Shown here: positions 1 to 8,273 of the stretch, one piece after another | Position numbering within the stretch: position 1 is the stretch's first letter | How the letters are laid out: the number at the start of each line of letters is the position of its first letter | NCBI RefSeq assembly: GCF_001883705.2 | Contig: NZ_MDEQ02000044.1 | Span: 1-35,647, forward strand | Reading direction: 5' to 3' | Origin: Burkholderia catarinensis | Lineage (GTDB): Bacteria > Pseudomonadota > Gammaproteobacteria > Burkholderiales > Burkholderiaceae | Length of the DNA stretch: 35,647 nt | Translations under genes and position numbers: made by a program | Notes under the pieces: generated by a model | Databases searched by the model: none | Told to the model about the DNA's origin: nothing | What the model saw: the letters and a program-made list of their open reading frames with translations, nothing else

Positions 1-1302
1 CGCTCGGCGATCAGGTTGTCGATCTCAGCGCGCCCATCGCTGCAGTAATAGATCAGCGACGACCATCGGTTCAGCGCATACTGGATCGCCTTGGTCGTGT
101 CCGACTTCGCGGAGAGCGTGGCAAGTGTCGCGTCGAGCCAGCGCTTCATGTCGTCGAGCAGCGGCACCGCTCGCGCCTGACGCACGCGCCGGCGCTCGTC
201 GGGTGGCTTGTCGCGGATCTGCTCTTCGATCTCGTAGAGTGCACCGATCCGATGCAGCGCTTCTTCCGTGACAGCGTTGGGACGTACCGCATGCAGGTCG
301 TGTATCTTCCGGCGCGCGTGCGCCATACAGGCGGCTTCCTGGATGGTGCCGCCGCGATATAGCTCGGCGTAGCCAGCAAACGCGTCAGCCTGCAGTACGC
401 CGGCGAAGTGAGCGAGATGCCGTTGCGGATGCTCGCCGCGCCGATCGGGCGTGTAGGCAAACCAGACCGCCGCCGGCTCTTCGCAGGCGCTGGGCCGGTC
501 ATCTCGCACATAAACCCACAGACGTCCTGTCTTCGTGCGGCCGTTACCCGGGGCCAGTACCGGCAGCGGCGTATCGTCCGCGTGAACCTTGCCGCCGGCC
601 AACGCATAGCGGCGCACGGCGTCGACCAACGGCGCGAGCAACGCCGTGATGCTGCCCATCCAATACCCCATTGCGCCCGGATCGGTCTCGACGCCATCGC
701 GCGCATACATGACTGCCTGGCGGTGCAGCGGGATGTGGTAAGCGAACTTCGACACGGCAATGTGCGCAAGCAGCGCCGGGCCCGGGATGCCGCGATCGAT
801 CGGGCGGCTCGGTGCCGTCGCCTGCACGATGCGATCGCAGCACGCACAGGCCAGCTTCGGACGACGGTGACGGATCACGCGGAAGTGCGCCCGCACATAC
901 TCGAGCTGTTCCGCGACGTCTTCGCCCAGCGGCTTGAGCCGCCCACCGCAATCCGGACAGCCGTCACCGGCGGGCAGATGGATGCGCTCTTCGCGTTCGA
1001 GGTGATCAGGCAGCGGTTTGCGACCGACACTTTCGCGCTGTGCGCGCGGCGCCGCAGGAGCGGCAGACCATATCGGCTGCGCCTTCGTCGGCCTGCAGGT
1101 CTTCCAGCCGCAATTCGAGCTGCTCGATCTGGCGATCCAGCTTCTCCGACTTCCGGCCGAACTGCATGCGGCGCAGCTTGGCGATGGTCAGCTTCAGATG
1201 TTCGATCTCGAGCGTGCGCGACGAGAGCTGCTGGCGCAGCTCGGCGACCATCGCCTTCAGGGCATCAATGTCGTCTGGCAGTGTGGTCGAGGTCGATTCC
1301 AT
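1..1302 (-). pseudogene. tnpC: IS66-family transposase TnpC, frameshifted and cut by the window edge
   Basis: DDE transposase of an IS66 element. The start at 1302 opens an N-terminal coiled-coil segment (MESTSTTLPDDIDALKAMV, then a leucine-rich region and FGRKSEKLD), typical of IS66 TnpC. That frame stops at 1006. The rest of the protein continues in another frame from about 1065 to the window edge with no stop: RKPLPDHLEREERIHLPA, the zinc-binding CPDCGGRLKPLGEDV, LACACCDRIVQA and the catalytic-region motif HADDTPLPVL. One inserted base near 1064-1072 explains the break. The C-terminus lies outside the window. It follows tnpA and tnpB in the normal IS66 order. The frameshift could be real decay or a sequencing error; the family assignment is secure. 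Confidence 0.88.
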
Positions 1303-1353
1303 GAGGACAGTTTACGACTGCCCACGATCACGCGAACACCAGTTAACAATGGT

Positions 1354-1701
1354 TTACAGCGCGCTGCGTGGACGTGCGGCTTCGACCGGTTGCCGCCAAT
1401 CGAAGCCCTCGAGTAAGAGCGACAGTTGGGCGGTTGTCAGCGCGACCACACCGGAGTCGGCACGTGGCCACGCGAATCGTCCTTTCTCAAGGCGTTTCGC
1501 CAATAAACATAGCCCGCCATCGCTCCAATACAAACACTTCAGCAAGTCGCCTCGCTTGCCCCGGAACACGAACACATGTCCGGAGAACGGATCTTTCTCC
1601 AGCACCGTCTGTACTTTCGCAGCCAACGAATTGAATCCGCATCGCATATCAGTGACGCCGGCTGCGATCCAAATCCTGGTGTTTTGTGGCAGGCCGATCA
1701 T
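1354..1701 (-). CDS. tnpB: IS66-family accessory protein TnpB (Orf2)
   Basis: A 115-residue protein needed for transposition of IS66 elements, with unclear biochemical role. It starts MIGLPQNTRIWIAAGVTDMR and carries the conserved core FRGKRGDLLKCLYWSDGGLC, followed by LEKGRFAWPR, which is diagnostic for TnpB. Length is normal for the family. Its ATG overlaps the tnpA stop in an ATGA arrangement at 1698-1701, which suggests translational coupling. tnpC follows after 51 bp. It appears intact. Confidence 0.93.
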   Translation of the reverse strand: MIGLPQNTRIWIAAGVTDMRCGFNSLAAKVQTVLEKDPFSGHVFVFRGKRGDLLKCLYWSDGGLCLLAKRLEKGRFAWPRADSGVVALTTAQLSLLLEGFDWRQPVEAARPRSAL

Positions 1702-2081
1702 CGTAAAATGCGGTCGAGAACAGACTGCAGTACGGCGGGGTCGGGGGCGCCTTCAATGCGAATCGATGTCTTGCCATGTTGGATCTGGATCGAGCCGGCT
1801 GGTGTGTCGGTCGCACTCGGTACTTCGATCGCTGTCGACGGCAGAGCGGGTTCGGTGACAACAACCGGCAACATTGTTTCCGGATTCTCTTCATCGGTTA
1901 GCAGGCCTTGCGCATAGAGGCGGCGCCATGCCCACACCTGATTGGCATTGATGCCGTTCTCGCGAGCGACACGGGCAACCGACGTACCAGGCTCGAAGGT
2001 TAGTGCGACGATTGTCCGCTTCCATTCGGTCGGATGTCGGCGAGTTTGCCGTTTCGGCGCGATCTCGACTGTCTGAGTCAT
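1698..2081 (-). CDS. tnpA: IS66-family protein TnpA (helix-turn-helix)
   Basis: The first gene of the IS66 element, about 127 residues from the ATG at 2081. It has an N-terminal helix-turn-helix (HPTEWKRTIVALTFEPGTSV, ARENGINANQVWAWRRLY), as expected for the DNA-binding TnpA/Orf1. The C-terminal part (IEGAPDPAVLQSVLDRILR) is also typical. A GTG at 2090 or 2108 would add a few residues; I prefer the ATG because the family starts close to it. The stop overlaps the tnpB start. Confidence 0.88.
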   Translation of the reverse strand: MTQTVEIAPKRQTRRHPTEWKRTIVALTFEPGTSVARVARENGINANQVWAWRRLYAQGLLTDEENPETMLPVVVTEPALPSTAIEVPSATDTPAGSIQIQHGKTSIRIEGAPDPAVLQSVLDRILR

Positions 2082-2188
2082 TCTGTCCACAACTCCTATC
2101 GTGGACACGACCGGTCATTCGTGCCCTTCGCCGGACATCATGGCATTCGCCATCGAGCGTTCAAAGACGGTACTGGTCTCGTGCTTAC

Positions 2189-2366
2189 GGCAATGTCGGT
2201 GATCTGGAAACACATGAATGACTACCTGGTGCGCTGGATGATGCGCAAGTACAAGACTCTTGCTCGCCATAAAACGCGGGCGAGACACGCCCTCGGGCGG
2301 CTTGCGCGTCGATTCCCGACTGCCTTCGTGCATTGGGGAATGGGATGTCTTCCTGCGGTTGGATGA
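2189..2366 (+). pseudogene. C-terminal relic of a group II intron-encoded reverse transcriptase/maturase
   Basis: The last 59 or so codons of an LtrA-type intron protein. The readable part includes NDYLVRWMMRKYKTLARHKT and ends at a stop at 2366. The YLVRW..RKYK pattern with basic residues is typical of the maturase/endonuclease tail. The reverse transcriptase domains are missing because the IS66 element replaces everything upstream of 2189. Its identity is supported by domains 5 and 6 of a group II intron starting 4 bp after the stop codon, the usual position. Confidence 0.75.
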
Positions 2367-2369
2367 TGG

Positions 2370-2444
2370 GAGCCGGATGAGTCGAGAGGCTCACGTCCGG
2401 TTCTGCGAGAGGCTGGGGGGGAAATTCCCCCGGCCTACTCACCC
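2370..2444 (+). ncRNA. Group II intron 3' end: domains 5 and 6
   Basis: Bases 2370-2403 form an exact 34-nt domain 5. The lower stem pairs 2370-2377 with 2396-2403, there is a T-A pair with a two-base CG bulge, and an upper stem is closed by a GAGA tetraloop (GNRA type). The catalytic AGC triad is at 2371-2373. Domain 6 follows: a stem from 2407 to 2440 with five G-C pairs at its tip and an unpaired A at 2437, the expected branch-point position. The intron ends at about 2442-2444, and the IS3 transposase frame continues directly after it. The 5' domains are absent, so the intron cannot splice as it stands. Confidence 0.85.
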
Positions 2445-2904
2445 GTTCGTCGCCACCGGCGAAGGTTGGCTGTTTCTGGCAGCGATTCTCGATCTGACCA
2501 GTCGGCGTATCGTCGGCTGGTCGATGTCGGAGCGAATCAACGCGGATCTGGTCTGCCAAGCGCTACGCAGTGCGTACTGACAACGCAAGCCCGCGCCTGG
2601 ACTACTGCTGCATTCGGATAGGGGCAGTCAGTACGCCAGTCGGGCACATCGGAATCTGGCCGCCGGATTCGGCATGACGATCTCGATGAGCCGACGTGCA
2701 AACGCATGGGACAACGCACCGATGGAGAGCTTCTTTAAAACCCTGAAAGTGGAGCGCATTTACCAAACGCGCTACGAGACTCGCGCTCAGGCCCGCCTGG
2801 ATATCGTCGACTGGATCGAAGGCTATTACAATCGACAGCGCATGCACACGTCGATCGACTACTGCACTCCCGTCGACTACGAAGCCCTACGCACCGCTGC
2901 ATGA
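2443..2904 (+). pseudogene. IS3-family transposase OrfB, 3' part with in-frame stop
   Basis: The frame starts right after the group II intron with FVATGEGWLFLAAILDLTSR, continues through IVGWSMSERI, and after an in-frame TGA at 2578-2580 resumes with the catalytic HSDRGSQY and NAWDNAPMESFFKTLKVERI to a stop at 2904. These are the second Asp and the Glu of the DDE integrase core of IS3 OrfB. The TGA stands where relatives usually have Trp (TGG), so a single G-to-A change is the likely cause. The N-terminal half, with the first catalytic Asp, is missing because of the intron and IS66 insertions. The element end is probably near 2917-2936. Confidence 0.85.
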
Positions 2905-2936
2905 CATGCTGTACGTGAAAACGAGGCAGGGTCACA

Positions 2937-3035
2937 CAAGGCCAACGACATCGATGCGCTACTGCCGCATCTCTGGCAGCCACACTCGACCGCCGCCTAA
3001 ACTCGCTCGTCAAGACGCGTTGGCTAGCCGCTTAC
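2937..3035 (+). mobile_element. 3' end of a second IS66 element (TnpC tail plus inverted repeat)
   Basis: A short plus-strand frame reads KANDIDALLPHLWQPHSTAA followed by a TAA ending at 2999, which resembles the extreme C-terminus of IS66 TnpC. It is followed by non-coding DNA ending at 3035 whose complement begins GTAAGCGGCTAGCC, an IS66-type inverted repeat. It lies in the opposite orientation to the IS66 element at 1-2188, so it is a different copy. The rest of this element is lost or lies beyond the IS3 insertion. Confidence 0.65.
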
Positions 3036-3159
3036 TGAGCAACAGCTTTTAGGCCGGACTCGCCGGAGCAGTAATCTCTGACGGCCGCCAGCTTGGCTTG
3101 GTCCGTGTATTTTCCCATAGTCCCTTCAGGTCGGAGTCCAACCTTCGGGGTTCAGTTCA
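3035..3159 (-). mobile_element. IS3-family relic: start of orfA plus terminal inverted repeat
   Basis: From an ATG at 3118 the minus strand encodes 28 residues, MGKYTDQAKLAAVRDYCSGE followed by SGLKAVAQ. This matches the start of the helix-turn-helix OrfA of some IS3-family elements. It breaks off exactly at the IS66 inverted repeat at 3035. Upstream, at 3159-3135 on the minus strand, TGAACTGAACCCCGAAGG is a plausible IS3-type terminal repeat. Only this fragment of the element remains. Confidence 0.65.
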
Positions 3160-3398
3160 CATCTGATGGGAATCAGATTGCCTATGCCGCGTTCTCACGA
3201 ACAGACGGTACATGTCGAGCGCTTACGTTGCATGCCTCGGCAGGGTACGAGCGCTGCGGACCGTTTGGCGATTATACGAATGACCCACTGAGCGTATTCA
3301 TGCAGAAGCGCATCGCAGCCTGAGGCTTCGCGATTCGTCCTGCGTCAACCTGCGTTGCTACGGTATTGATCGTGTGCTTACATCTAAACGAGCCCATC
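3160..3398. other. Unassigned spacer between IS relics
   Basis: Nothing recognised. An open plus-strand stretch ends at 3323 (reading QIAYAAFSRTDG, then DPLSVFMQKRIAA), but it shows no family I know and its start would lie inside the IS3 terminal repeat. It may be the tail of an older gene cut by the IS3 insertion. Confidence 0.3.
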
Positions 3399-3556
3399 AT
3401 GCGTTGGAAAAATCGACATCGGGAAACGGTCCGGCCGAGCCGCTTACGCTTTACCGGCTTCGACGAACGCATCATCGCCATGTACGCACGCGGCATGAGC
3501 GTGCGCGAGATTCAGGCGTTTCTGGCCGAGAGCTAGGCACCGAGGTTTCGCCGGAC
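3399..3556 (+). pseudogene. IS256-family transposase fragment, frameshifted
   Basis: The frame from 3399 to the stop at 3536 contains FTGFDERIIAMYARGMSVRE followed by IQAFLAES, a highly conserved N-terminal region of IS256-family (Mutator-like) transposases. The expected continuation, YGTEVSPD, is present in the +1 frame at about 3536-3556, so one base is missing where the Tyr codon should be. After VSPD the similarity ends, and the DDE core is absent. 3557-3735 shows nothing I can identify. Confidence 0.75.
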
Positions 3557-3735
3557 TGTTTGCTACCGGGACGTGAGCGGGCTTCTGGCCCGGCCGGGTG
3601 CCGTACGCGGAGGCCGCGAACGCTGGTCGCTGCCCTTCGGGATGCTTCGTTCTCGGCTGATGGGGCGACGTCGGAGCGCATTCAGTTCCCTCTCAAGCAA
3701 TCGGCACACTTGATTCCGGTTTGTGCAGAGCATTT

Positions 3736-4773
3736 TTAGCGCCTGTGTGGCACCAAACGCGAGAGTTCACGGACAAAGCGCGCGTTAAGGGGCAACCGGT
3801 TGACGAGCCAGCCATGCGGAACTGGAACGTCGAGTTCGGCCGCTACGAGCAGGGTGTTGTGCGCACTTGCAAACGGCATCCGCAGTGCATCTGGCAATTG
3901 ACGGACGTCGCTAGGAGCATTGATCACGGTAGCCGGTATCCATTGCCCGTCTGGAAATTTCAGCTTCAACCCTTGGCCCGGCCTTGCATAAGCAGCGTCG
4001 GCTGGATCAAGATAAATCATCACCTTGGGTGCGGCGGTAAGCTGCAGTGTCATTAGTAGCGTGCCGCTACCTACGTTCTCCCTCTCACTGACGAGCACAT
4101 CTGACACCACGGCATCTTCCGGCGCCTTCACACGCAAACCTTGCAAGCGGCCAGCCAGCCACACCTCTTCAGCTTTTTCCATGGTGCCGGCATGTTCAAC
4201 TGCAGATTGCGCACGCAATGCCTGTTGACGCTCATGGTAAGCAAGCAGGTCTGCTTCGCGCTGATCCCGCTCGGCAGCGGCCGCCAGCACCTCTCCCGTT
4301 GTGGCAGCTCCAGTCTCTCGCAAGCCTTGCACCAGTGCCAGCTTCTGCGTTGCTCGCGTCAGTTGCCTCACCAAGACTCTGCGCAGCCCTGCTCCCGCAG
4401 GCTTGCCGGCAGGCCGCATAGCTGTCAGGCTCTGCAATTGACCGACGCGCTGGCGCCACTCGGGGTTGTCCATTTCGAGTAGCGGTTGCCCGGCCTTCAC
4501 GACATCGCCGGCAACGACAACCACGTGCTCAACCTGCGCCGCATCTCGCGCGCGAATCTCCAACATTGGCACGACAAGCTGCGCCGGCGCTTCGATTACC
4601 CAAGCGCCATAGATCATTTTGCCCAAGAACCAGATGAGCGGGCTGGCCACCAGGAGCAAAATCAAATACCAGCGTACGCGGAAGGCGGCGCGTCGGCTCG
4701 GCGCGTATTGAACCTTTAACCCCTGGTCATGCGTAGGATTCCGTTCCTTACTGCTATCGAAGCGAATTTTCAT
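3736..4773 (-). CDS. HlyD-like membrane fusion protein of the polysaccharide export operon
   Basis: A 345-residue periplasmic adaptor that should link the inner-membrane glycosyltransferase to the TolC-like outer-membrane protein. One transmembrane helix lies at about 35-52 (WYLILLLVASPLIWFLG). A first half of a biotinyl-lipoyl domain follows (about 64-103, ending GQPLLEMDNPEW), then a helical hairpin of about 105-205 rich in Ala, Gln and Glu, the second lipoyl half (212-245, LRVKAPEDAVVSDVLVSE) and a beta-barrel region. The ATG at 4773 is chosen because it overlaps the upstream stop in an ATGA arrangement and places the helix near the N-terminus; a longer reading would overlap the TolC-like gene. 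It is the last gene of the operon. Alternative: an adaptor for a small-molecule pump, but no pump is adjacent. Confidence 0.85.
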   Translation of the reverse strand: MKIRFDSSKERNPTHDQGLKVQYAPSRRAAFRVRWYLILLLVASPLIWFLGKMIYGAWVIEAPAQLVVPMLEIRARDAAQVEHVVVVAGDVVKAGQPLLEMDNPEWRQRVGQLQSLTAMRPAGKPAGAGLRRVLVRQLTRATQKLALVQGLRETGAATTGEVLAAAAERDQREADLLAYHERQQALRAQSAVEHAGTMEKAEEVWLAGRLQGLRVKAPEDAVVSDVLVSERENVGSGTLLMTLQLTAAPKVMIYLDPADAAYARPGQGLKLKFPDGQWIPATVINAPSDVRQLPDALRMPFASAHNTLLVAAELDVPVPHGWLVNRLPLNARFVRELSRLVPHRR

Positions 4774-6920
4774 GGGCGCTCGGTTCCGTTTGATTGGCGT
4801 GGGAACTCTCGCCAGTCTTGCCAATCGATCCCGGTGACTCCGAACGGAGCCAATGTATGCTGCCACCGTAAAATCTGCTCGTTCAACTGACTGTGAGGAA
4901 CGCCCCACCAGCTTTCCAGCACCGACAACTGGGATTCAACGCTCTGCACAACCCTGAAACGCAGATTCGGCCAGCGCTGCGCAATGTCGCTTGCAAGCAT
5001 GGTGCTGCGTTGCGGATTCCGGGTATAGATCATCAAGTTCACATCGCGCACACCGAGACCCGCCAGCGCGCAGGGCACGCAGATACGGTCTGCTGCCGGC
5101 GCGAGGAACCAGCGATAGTGGCTCGACAACGAGACGGGCCAAGCGCTCGCCGCGGCCGCCGCGGCCGTCGTGTCGATCCAATCCTTGAGCCGGCTATCCG
5201 GTACCGGCGTACCCAGCTGTTCGACTTCGAGATCGAGATTAACGCCCGCAAACGGCACATCCCTTAACCGGCGCAATACTCCGATCAGCTCGTCACGATG
5301 TGCCGGATTCAGCCAATCGGGATCCCCTAGCAGCAGATCTACGCGCATACCTTGTGCGCGCGCCATCTTCAGCAGCGTACGCAAGGCTGCCTTGGTCGCC
5401 ACGAGATCCTTCAGTTGCGCCGCGGTCAGCCCCACGTAGAGCCGCTGTATGCCTGCCGCTCGTAGTGCCGCGAACTCGCCGGAACGCCGCGCGGGGTCGA
5501 GTAGCACATCGCTGCTCCAAATGTAGGTACCTTGCCCCCAGGTAGACGGGATCGGCACATCCGCCGGCGCTGCTTGCAGCGCTAGCGCGTCAGGCTGCGC
5601 TTGCCAGCGCCACGTGCGATTGCCGAGCAATACTCCGATCTCGGGTGTGCCGTCGCTTAGCAGGTGCAAGGCAGCGTCCTGAAGCCACCAGTCGTGCCAC
5701 GCGTCAATACGCGCGAAGGCTGCCTGATAGAATTCACGCTGTGCTGCCTGGCGCTGCAGCACAGCAGCGTCGGCGTCCAAACCCAAGCGCACGCTACGCT
5801 CACGTACGCGCTCGACGGCGGTCGAGAAGCGCGAATTGCTTTGCTGTGCGTTCAGCACAGCAGCGTCGTGTGCACGTAAGGCCTGTCTCAGTTGCACCAG
5901 GAGGTTGCGGCGCTCCGCCTCGACGCGGTTCAGCGCAGCCATGTGGCGCGCCTTACTGGCATCTCGATGGCTGCGGGTCACGCCGGCCACATCGAAAGGC
6001 ATCGAAAAATTAATGCCGATAACCAGCGAGTGCCCGAGGTACGGCACGCCTGCTCGCTCGGAAAGGTAATAGCCGAGGCTGATATTGGACTCGATATTGT
6101 CGTACCAGCGCTCGTCTCGTCCGCCGCGCGTTTCGTCCACGTGGGCAGCCGCACTGGCAACGCGAGGATTCTGGTCAATCGCGGCCTGCCATTCAGGAAA
6201 AGGAGCCGGACTCAGTGCCAACGGCTCGTCCACGGCAATCGCGTCCGCGGGCAAGGGCATCTGCGTGAGCAAGGCAAGCTGCGAGCGGTATGAATCGGCA
6301 TCGGCTGTCGTCGTGCAAGGCTTCAGGACAGCCCGCCAATCGTTGTGTGCCTGACTTGCGTCGGCGGTCAGAAGCCAACCGGCCTGTTTACGCCGTTGCA
6401 ATTGACCCAGCGCTTCATCGGCAACCGCAAGCAAAGGGACACACACTGCCTGCTGTTGTTGCGCGCGCCACCAGTCAGCATAAGCATTGCGTAACGTCAG
6501 CTGAAACTCCGCACGGAGCAGCACGAGCTGAAGCTGTTGACGCTCGATCGCGAAACCGCTGGCAGAAACCGCGTCTGCCTGACGTTTCAGGCTACCCAGT
6601 AGCGGGTAGCGCACTCCGACTGCCAGATTTCTCCCATAGTAGTTGGCGACTTGGTCTCCTACAACCAGTTCATGATAATCGCCAATGCCCCCCCCCGCGA
6701 AAACCTGCCAGCCCTTCTCGCTCACACGAGAACTGTAATCACTGCGCACAGCATCCAAATTTGCATATTCTGCCTGCACCGCCGGATCAGCATCGACTCC
6801 ACGCAGGAGCATCTCGAGTGGCAGCGGTGCAGCGTGTGACGATGCAGCGTGGATCACCATGGCGACCGACGCACCCAGCCACGCTGCGCACCTCACGAAA
6901 GAGGATCGGATCTCCGTCAA
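4770..6920 (-). CDS. TolC-like outer-membrane protein fused to a C-terminal TIM-barrel domain
   Basis: A 716-residue exported protein. A signal peptide covers about 1-30 (ending HAASSHA). Residues about 33-420 follow the TolC/outer-membrane-factor pattern: long Ala/Gln/Arg-rich helices, two beta-rich stretches (WQVFAGGGIGDYHELVVGDQ and SLGYYLSERAGVPYLGHSLV) and an internal repeat. From about 460 to 716 a different domain begins (STWGQGTYIWSSDVLLDP), with alternating strands and helices as in a TIM barrel. It carries the acidic motif GVNLDLEVE (D563, E565) at a strand end and E662 in VVQSVES, which resembles a glycoside-hydrolase active site. The start is TTG with an AGGAGA ribosome-binding site 6 bp upstream. 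The gene lies 10 bp after the glycosyltransferase and overlaps the adaptor gene by 4 bp. I infer a polysaccharide exit channel with an attached glycan-acting domain in the periplasm; enzyme activity is unproven. Confidence 0.82.
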   Translation of the reverse strand: MTEIRSSFVRCAAWLGASVAMVIHAASSHAAPLPLEMLLRGVDADPAVQAEYANLDAVRSDYSSRVSEKGWQVFAGGGIGDYHELVVGDQVANYYGRNLAVGVRYPLLGSLKRQADAVSASGFAIERQQLQLVLLRAEFQLTLRNAYADWWRAQQQQAVCVPLLAVADEALGQLQRRKQAGWLLTADASQAHNDWRAVLKPCTTTADADSYRSQLALLTQMPLPADAIAVDEPLALSPAPFPEWQAAIDQNPRVASAAAHVDETRGGRDERWYDNIESNISLGYYLSERAGVPYLGHSLVIGINFSMPFDVAGVTRSHRDASKARHMAALNRVEAERRNLLVQLRQALRAHDAAVLNAQQSNSRFSTAVERVRERSVRLGLDADAAVLQRQAAQREFYQAAFARIDAWHDWWLQDAALHLLSDGTPEIGVLLGNRTWRWQAQPDALALQAAPADVPIPSTWGQGTYIWSSDVLLDPARRSGEFAALRAAGIQRLYVGLTAAQLKDLVATKAALRTLLKMARAQGMRVDLLLGDPDWLNPAHRDELIGVLRRLRDVPFAGVNLDLEVEQLGTPVPDSRLKDWIDTTAAAAAASAWPVSLSSHYRWFLAPAADRICVPCALAGLGVRDVNLMIYTRNPQRSTMLASDIAQRWPNLRFRVVQSVESQLSVLESWWGVPHSQLNEQILRWQHTLAPFGVTGIDWQDWREFPRQSNGTERP

Positions 6921-6930
6921 ACAACTTCTC

Positions 6931-8271
6931 CTATACTCTGAACCGGAATTTGACTGCCCTCTTTAATACCCACCACGGCGCCATGCTAGTTTCCTCATGT
7001 CCGCGGCGCAGCGCGTCGTTGAGAACGGCGACCGCGCTCCAGCTACGTACCATCATCATGAAGAGAGGAAAGACTGGCAGCACGAGCGCCAACCGGGAAT
7101 CGGACCTTTGCCGCTCCGACACCAGCAACAACATGAACACGAACAACATCGTGGCAAGCGCGAAATAGAGTGCGTAAATCAGACAGAATAGCAACAGCAA
7201 CCCTTGCCACGACAGTGTCGCGGCGGCAATGATCCAGTAGCCGGTGATGATAAACGGCAGGACAATCTGGAAGAAGAAGCCACTCCAGAGCGTCATAAGG
7301 AAGTTCGGCCAGCCAAGTAGGCGTGGGGTAATGCTGTGCTTGTGCTTTCGCATGTAAAGGAAGAATAAGTCGCCGTCCCAGCGCAAGCGCTGCTTGAGGA
7401 ATTGGCGCAGGGTCACCGGCGCGTCCGTATGTCCAATGGCCTCAGGCTCGAATGGAATCCGTAGCGAACTACGAGTAAAATAATTTTTAATGCGTAGCGT
7501 AAGATCTAGATCCTCAGCCGTGTGTGTGTCCCAACCGCCAATCAGATCGAGAAAGCTGCGGCGAAAGGCGCCGAACGCCCCAGAAACATTGTTCACGACG
7601 TTCCATTCGGCCAGCCCGATCTTCGACATGTGAATCGAGAGCAAATACTCAAGTGCTTGCAGCGACGTGATTAAAGATGTTTTCGCGTTGCGCACACGCA
7701 GGCTGCCAGCCACCGCAGGCACGTCGGGATCGGCGAAATGGCGCACCATTGCGCTAACCATGTTATTGTCAAACGACGTATCCCCGTCCAGCGCCATGAT
7801 TATTTCACCGCGAGCATTGGCCAGTCCTGCATTCAATGATGAAACTCGCCCCCCACGCTGCCATTTCGCGATCGGCCTGAGGAAGCGATTTGGATAACGC
7901 TGCCTGTCCAGATGAAAGTTGCGAACGGCATTAAGTGTCGCCTGGTTTACGGCCGCGCCATCGATCACGGGAATCATCTCGATTTGTCCTGGATAAATCT
8001 GCTCGGCAAGGCTGGTTAACGTCTTGTGCACGTCGACTCCCTCGCTATAGCAGGTGATGATGCAGGACACGCGAGGGCGGTAGAGCCTGATCTCCGGTGC
8101 GCCGATAGACTTGCGCGTAATCCAACGCAATACACCCGCCATGACCAGCAGATTCAGCGGCAACTCGAACAGCATGAAATATGGGAAAACCTGCAAAAAC
8201 ATGCGCGTCATGCTCTCCAGGCGAGCGAGTTCATCTAAGAAAGCATGCAGTGACGCGATGAGAGCGGTCAT
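6931..8271 (-). CDS. Processive family 2 glycosyltransferase, polysaccharide synthase-like
   Basis: A 446-residue inner-membrane protein that probably polymerises a polysaccharide from nucleotide sugars and passes it through its own membrane domain, like PgaC, BcsA or hyaluronan synthase. N-terminal helices cover about 24-50. The GT-A domain follows with D104 (PVIDG), the metal-binding ALDGD (D162, D164), TAED (D254, the likely base) and QRLRW (294-298), the signature of processive synthases. Three or four C-terminal helices span about 325-415. All key residues are present. The upstream gene ends TTGA at 8277-8274, so a coupled TTG start at 8277 is possible; I list the ATG at 8271. The sugar cannot be told from the sequence. 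Confidence 0.88.
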   Translation of the reverse strand: MTALIASLHAFLDELARLESMTRMFLQVFPYFMLFELPLNLLVMAGVLRWITRKSIGAPEIRLYRPRVSCIITCYSEGVDVHKTLTSLAEQIYPGQIEMIPVIDGAAVNQATLNAVRNFHLDRQRYPNRFLRPIAKWQRGGRVSSLNAGLANARGEIIMALDGDTSFDNNMVSAMVRHFADPDVPAVAGSLRVRNAKTSLITSLQALEYLLSIHMSKIGLAEWNVVNNVSGAFGAFRRSFLDLIGGWDTHTAEDLDLTLRIKNYFTRSSLRIPFEPEAIGHTDAPVTLRQFLKQRLRWDGDLFFLYMRKHKHSITPRLLGWPNFLMTLWSGFFFQIVLPFIITGYWIIAAATLSWQGLLLLFCLIYALYFALATMLFVFMLLLVSERQRSDSRLALVLPVFPLFMMMVRSWSAVAVLNDALRRGHEETSMAPWWVLKRAVKFRFRV

Positions 8272-8273
8272 AA

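Larger units (their letters stand above)
1..2188 (-). mobile_element. IS66-family insertion sequence, right end at about 2188
   Basis: It contains tnpA, tnpB and most of a frameshifted tnpC. Read on the minus strand, the sequence ending at 2188 begins GTAAGCACGAGACC, matching the GTAAGC start usual for IS66 inverted repeats and the other IS66 end at 3035 in this window. The tnpC-distal end is outside the window. The base after 2188 belongs to a group II intron reading frame, so this element interrupted that intron. Confidence 0.75.

Noticed and set aside
3093..3323. 76-codon plus-strand frame between IS relics
   Set aside because: Begins inside an IS3 orfA and terminal repeat, no family likeness; at best a gene tail.
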